Assembly: GCA_037447655.1 (NCBI GenBank)
Contig: JBBHKE010001747.1
Location: forward strand, 1 to 64,000
Length of the DNA: 64,000 bases
Source of the DNA: Zygnema cylindricum
Lineage: Eukaryota > Streptophyta > Zygnematophyceae > Zygnematales > Zygnemataceae
Reading direction: 5' to 3'
Part shown: positions 59,601-64,000 of the stretch, one piece after another
Layout of the letters: each line of letters opens with the position of its first letter
Position numbering within the stretch: the first letter of the stretch is position 1
The notes under the pieces: generated by a model
Told to the model about the DNA's origin: nothing
What the model saw: the letters and a program-made list of their open reading frames with translations, nothing else
Databases searched by the model: none
Program-made: the position numbers and the translations under genes

Positions 59601-60173
59601 GACAGAAAAAAACGATGACAGACACACCGCCTATATAAGGGTTTACAGAAAGGCGACGGAAGGTCTATAATTTATACACCGATTATACGCTCGGCAGGTG
59701 CCGACAACTTTTACTTGCGCGGGTTTAGGGATTCAGATTTATACCTCACATGGGGTGCCGATAATTTCGGTAACCGATGCGTGCCAATACATAACGCTGA
59801 CTATGGGCACCACAAAAAAATGAAAAAACTCGTAAAAAAAAACTGTAGAAAGCTGACATTGCATATCGACAGGCGTTGGTCAGATGCAAGCGAAGGCCGA
59901 TGGGGTGCGGCTGGCATGGTGGCTGACCAGGTGTGGTCACTAAAGTTAAAATTTCAACAATCCGAATCCGACATTTTATTTTTTTTCAAAATCTGTACAC
60001 CCGAAATCCGGCCGGGTTGTGCCACGCTCCTAAATTGTTACCCGGTACCCGATACGCGTTTACAAAAAAAAGAGTTAATCGAACCTCGATTTATAGCGAC
60101 TACCGGTACTCGAATAAGTTCAATATTAGTGGTGCAAAGTGCAATAATGTTGGATAGTATGGACACTACAATA

Positions 60174-60343
60174 CACCGCGAATCGTAATTAGAGTAAATT
60201 ACTCTAATTCGGTCGCTCGAAATTTCGACTCTATCACATCAAATAGAATAAATGATTCTAATTTTTTCATTATTCTATTTAAGGTAAAGTTTAATTAGCG
60301 TTTTTAATTCTAATATATGTTCGTTTTAAATAGTGTGGAGTAC
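60174..60343. repeat. CACCG-end repeat, copy 1 of an adjacent pair
   Basis: It starts CACCGCGAATCGTAATTAGA after TA and runs through AAATAGTGTGGAGTACGGA. The same sequence with few changes occurs at 60713-60883. No opposite end of the inverted type is found, so these may be truncated elements. Confidence 0.65.
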
Positions 60344-60589
60344 GGATGACATCCGTCCGTGCACCAAAAATTGGCACCCGAATCCGTTCCGGATCCGATG
60401 CGGCCGGCCGGGTACGGATCGGGTACCCGCTTGTGACCTTTGAATCTGACGCAACCCGGTGGAATTCACACAGATTTTACATTGCGCTCGTCACCTACTG
60501 ATGCAATCATTTTGCGTCGCGATATATTTTTTCGTACAGTTTTCCGTACAGTTTTCCGTACTCTCACTGTACGGACAAACAATTTTTGC

Positions 60590-60712
60590 GATATATATCG
60601 CGATAATTTATGTTGGTCCCGGTACGATATATCGAGGAATCTGTTCGATCGATATTCGATATATCGAATATCGAAATTATCGCGATATGAAACTACCCGA
60701 TACCCAACACTA
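60590..60712. mobile_element. Right-end fragment of the TATCG-rich hAT-like family
   Basis: The sequence from TATATCGCGATAATTTATG to CCCGATACCCAACACTA closely matches the right end of the element at 39799-40645. No left end was found nearby. Confidence 0.7.
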
Positions 60713-60883
60713 CACCGCGAATCGTAATTAGAGTAAATTACTCTAATTCGGTCGCTCGAAATTTTGACTCTATCACATCAAATAGAGTAGTCGATTCTAA
60801 TTTTTTCATTATTATAATTTAGGTAAGGTTTAATTAGCGTTTTTAATTCTAATATATGTTAATTTTTAAATAGTGTGGAATAC
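60713..60883. repeat. CACCG-end repeat, copy 2 of an adjacent pair
   Basis: Near-identical to 60174-60343. It begins directly after the TA that is also the last two bases of the hAT-like right end at 60712. Confidence 0.65.
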
Positions 60884-61947
60884 GGACGACGTCCGACCGT
60901 GCAAAATTGTACTTTTATAAGTAAAAAAGTACAAATAATGATTTAATACATGCCATTATCATGTAACTGCGTTTTAACAAAACGCGTAGTGCGAACGTCA
61001 TAGTGACGATAAACTGTACGTTTTGTCAGATTCTGTACGAATACCTTATTTACAGTAGAGGATATTAACTTGCCAAATAGAGTACACCGCATAAATTAGA
61101 GTAAATTCCTTTTTGAAACAGCTCTATCACATAAATTAGAGTAAATTACTCTAATTATTTTGTTCTCTTTTTTGACTCTAATTTTTTCATTACTCTAATT
61201 ACGATGCGCGGTGTAGTGTACGCTAATTCCGTCCCGCTTTTTTTTTTTATTATTCTCCATTAGCGTAGTTCATTCTATTTTTTTCTTTACTCTATTTAGG
61301 GTTAATTTTTTATTACCGTACAAAATGGAAGTACTTCATCATTTAATTAGTGTTGTTTTCAGATAGTGTCAGACCGTACAAAAGTGTACCTTTTTAAAGT
61401 GAAAATGAATAATTAATGAGTTTTAGTAACCGCGGACGCATGAGAATGTGCGCTCTAAAAAGGGGATATATCGGGTTGTGAAATATCACGTTCCCACCTA
61501 TTCGTCCAGCAACCACGTTTCGACCTTGTGAACGTACTATTTCTGTACGATTTGTCAGATTTTGTACGAATACCTATATTAGTGTAAGCAAATTTGTGAC
61601 CGACATTTATTTTTTTCAAAGACCCAAATTAGAATTATTAAACAATTAGAATGTATGTTTTTTTCAAAATTTTCAAATTCTTAATTAGCGTAAACCACGG
61701 TAATTTGTCATGTACGCTAAAGAAACTTCTACGCTAATAGCGATTGGCGGTGTACTGTAATTCCGTACTTCAGGCGACCTAACTTCTCGCGATGTCCAAT
61801 TTGCCAATTTGTCACGCGAAACGGCGAAAGTACATATTTGTCAGCTCTGAAACGTTAATAATGGCAAACGCAATACAATTTGTAATCCTACACGTGATTT
61901 TGAAACTTGTAGGCTTGTAGCGGTTGCAAACGTATCGAAAACATTTA

Positions 61948-62897
61948 GGGTACGTCCCCATGTAATCGGTACTTTGATAAAGTATTTTGGACTATAGTGA
62001 AGATTCGCCGTACTACTTTGAAGATGCGTCCCAATGTGCGAAAATGAAATCGGAACTTTGACATGTGACGGTTGTAGACGTAGGTACAACTTGTGACGAT
62101 TGAAGGCGACTGCGAAACTTCCGACGATTGGTGACGCCAACAAAAATAGTGACAGTGGTAGACGTCTAGATTTTTATGAAATTGCAAATGTTTAGGGTTT
62201 GGTGACGTTGTGACGTCACGCTCACTTGTGACAACGTCGACGTCACGGATTCAAGAACTTTCCGCCATGGTTTCTCGATTTCGCTTTTTCTACTTTTCTC
62301 ACTCGATTTGCCATTAAATAAAAACCTAAAAAATTTCAAAAAATATATTTTTTGAAGATCTTTCATTTTATACCAATATTGTCGTATCTCATTCTAAAAA
62401 GTGTGAGATACAAGCTATAGTGTGAGAGGGAGAGAGGAGAGGCGCCGACGGCGAAAAATTATGCAAAGGACCCATGAATGCAAGTGGAAGTCCGAGACCC
62501 CTGCAATTTTTTTTCCGTACATAGCACGTGACGTGCGCGGAGAAAAATAGCGAGGACTCTCCCTCGTCCAAAAAATTTACAAATCGTGTGGCGCGTGCGT
62601 GGTACGCTTTTCATTCGCTGTTTGGGCGGTACTTGAACTAAAATCACCCCCTCGAGGTGATTTTGGATGAAGTTTTTTTTTGGGCTGGATTCTCTTGCCC
62701 GGGGGTCTAAAAGGGGAAAACGCCAAAATGCGTTCACATAACGACAAACAGGTCGTACATCCAAAGTATGAATTGACGTTCACTTTACTTTGGTAAAAAT
62801 GAATTTCTCGTACGGCTAAAGTTTTTTTCAAAGTTCCCTGAATTTTAGGGCAAAAAGACAGAGAAAAGTATGTACTTTAACACATGGGGACGTACCC
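61948..62897. mobile_element. Harbinger-like element, GGGTACGTCCCC family, copy 3 (inverted)
   Basis: About 950 bp with inverted ends GGGTACGTCCCCATGTA and ACATGGGGACGTACCC and TTA on both sides (61945-61947, 62898-62900). The body runs in the opposite orientation to copies 1 and 2. Confidence 0.88.
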
Positions 62898-62900
62898 TTA

Positions 62901-64000
62901 CTTTCACGCATGCTGGCGCTTCGCACTTTAGAAGACGATTGTGTGAGAGTGACTGGGGACACACCCTCGTTTCGATCATTTTTGATGCGGACACACCGAA
63001 TCTCGTTTGTCGTACAAATTCAAGGAGTTGTATAGCTGTCAACCCTCCAGTTTTGTACAGCATTCAGCATACGGACACACTTTGACCGACTTCCACCGTA
63101 CAGTATAGTACTGCAAAACTTACAGGACGAAGGCTGTGACCTTTCCTTTTTTGCGAATCGTGACAACCATCTGTCGCGACTCGTCAACGTCACCAAAGAA
63201 AACAAAAAATTATGTGGTCATATGTTCTCGGTTGTCGTTCTCTCTTCAAACGTTTTTTGTACTTGAATTCGATTGGTTATATCCCTCTCAAATTCTCGAA
63301 ATGGAGTTTTAAAGAATTTTGATTGGCCTTATCTCTTTCAGATTTTGCGAGGAAAAATATTTTCTGACAGAATCTATCCACCTGAAAAACAACTTCTACA
63401 TCCACCCAAAAAAAGAAGTCTGCCGGACGGCCAAGATTTTCTTCCCAATATTGTCGTGGGATATCATTTTAATTGGTCTTCAAAACTGAAATAGAGTAAC
63501 AGACGAATTTGTCGGCCGCCTTGCTCACCTTACCAGCCTGGCATGGCCGTGAGATTGTAAGTTCCTAGCTGAATTCTTACGATACTGTACAGATTTTTAA
63601 TTTGTGTGTGTCCGCATAAAATACGGATTGTGTCCGCATCCTTAGCCCTTCGTAATTCATAGAACAGCTAAAAAGCCGAGACATTAGATTTTGGCACCTT
63701 TCATACGACCCGCTAGAGTCGTCGTTATCGACCCAAAATCTAAAACGCAACGCGAAATTAAGGACAATTTCCAAGAAACTCTTTAGGACCGTACAGGTGT
63801 TCGGTCGAACGTTACGACAAGTATCTTTCCATGACGGCTTTACAAGCTCCTTGCCCTAACCAATGTACGCTAAAGACAAACATGAGTACTGTCGTTAGCG
63901 CGCATATGGCGCGAGCAGGGAGCTTGTTGATTCATTATGAAAAATTGGCGTTCGATCGCTGTACTGTACTGTACCGTTCGGCCTAAAAACTGTACGGCAT
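62901..64000. other. Intergenic DNA at the window end
   Basis: No gene recognised. Short TGTACGGTAC-type palindromic motifs are frequent, as in much of the element-rich DNA. Confidence 0.5.

Larger units (their letters stand above)
59601..61947. other. Mobile-element graveyard
   Basis: No gene recognised. It holds left ends of CACCG-family elements at 60174 and 60713, whose following ~165 bp are nearly identical; a right half of the TATCG-rich hAT-like family at about 60590-60712; short GAGTAAATTACTC inverted motifs around 61090-61200; and the near-exact partner (61615-61754) of the repeat after the assembly gap. Confidence 0.6.

Noticed and set aside
59226-59670. 130- and 79-codon frames rich in Tyr, Val and Arg repeats
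   Set aside because: They are translations of the ~51-bp minisatellite.

Overview
The window is nuclear DNA from a photosynthetic eukaryote of the green lineage, most likely a streptophyte (a charophyte alga or a non-seed land plant). I cannot place it more precisely. The evidence is a set of intron-split genes of plant type: a nuclear gene for mitochondrial ribosomal protein L11, a plant-like RMI2, a DHNA-CoA thioesterase with a peroxisomal C-terminus, a plastid-type aldo/keto reductase, a DUF3172 protein known from cyanobacteria and plastid-bearing organisms, and a potato inhibitor I protein. Introns are GT-AG with one probable GC-AG. Intergenic DNA is AT-rich and full of small DNA transposons. 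There are no operons, ribosome binding sites or CRISPR arrays, and I saw no rRNA or tRNA gene.

Genes in order. (1) 3306-3506 (+): intracellular-type potato inhibitor I serine-protease inhibitor. (2) 6965-8299 (-): two-exon DUF3172 protein. (3) 16934-18094 (+): first two exons of a tRNA-binding (EMAPII/Trbp111-type) protein; the rest is missing near a 10-N gap at 18159-18168. (4) 20793-24775 (+): six-exon DHNA-CoA thioesterase with two hotdog domains in one chain, duplicated together with their introns and ending in SRL. (5) 26185-38420 (-): fourteen-exon aldo/keto reductase spread over 12.2 kb, with 20- and 23-nt microexons. (6) 48234-50515 (-): two-exon mitochondrial RPL11 whose intron ends in a pyrimidine tract of about 0.5 kb. 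(7) 52269-54069 (+): four-exon RMI2. These are ordinary housekeeping genes, not a cluster; no shared pathway links neighbours.

Much of the remaining sequence is mobile DNA that can be sorted by its ends and target duplications: three ~947-bp Harbinger-like copies (GGGTACGTCCCC ends, mostly TWA duplications); at least four Harbinger-like elements with GTTCCATNAG ends; two ~361-bp hAT-like copies with 8-bp duplications; an 879-bp hAT-like element with a perfect 8-bp duplication and dense TATCG motifs, plus two related loci; a family of TA-flanked elements with CACCGYGAATCG ends; two elements with ~40-bp inverted ends; and a degraded LINE 3' end at 14417-15184. At 43.6-47.3 kb a tandemly repeated unit carries long inverted arms made of an 18-bp satellite (foldback-like).

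The points most worth a second look are the double-hotdog thioesterase, the foldback satellite pair, the nested transposon island at 10.6-12.6 kb, the purine/pyrimidine tract at the RPL11 splice acceptor, and the microexons with a GC donor in the reductase gene. Exon structures below were joined by hand by reading splice sites and phases; all complete joins give an open frame with a total length divisible by three.
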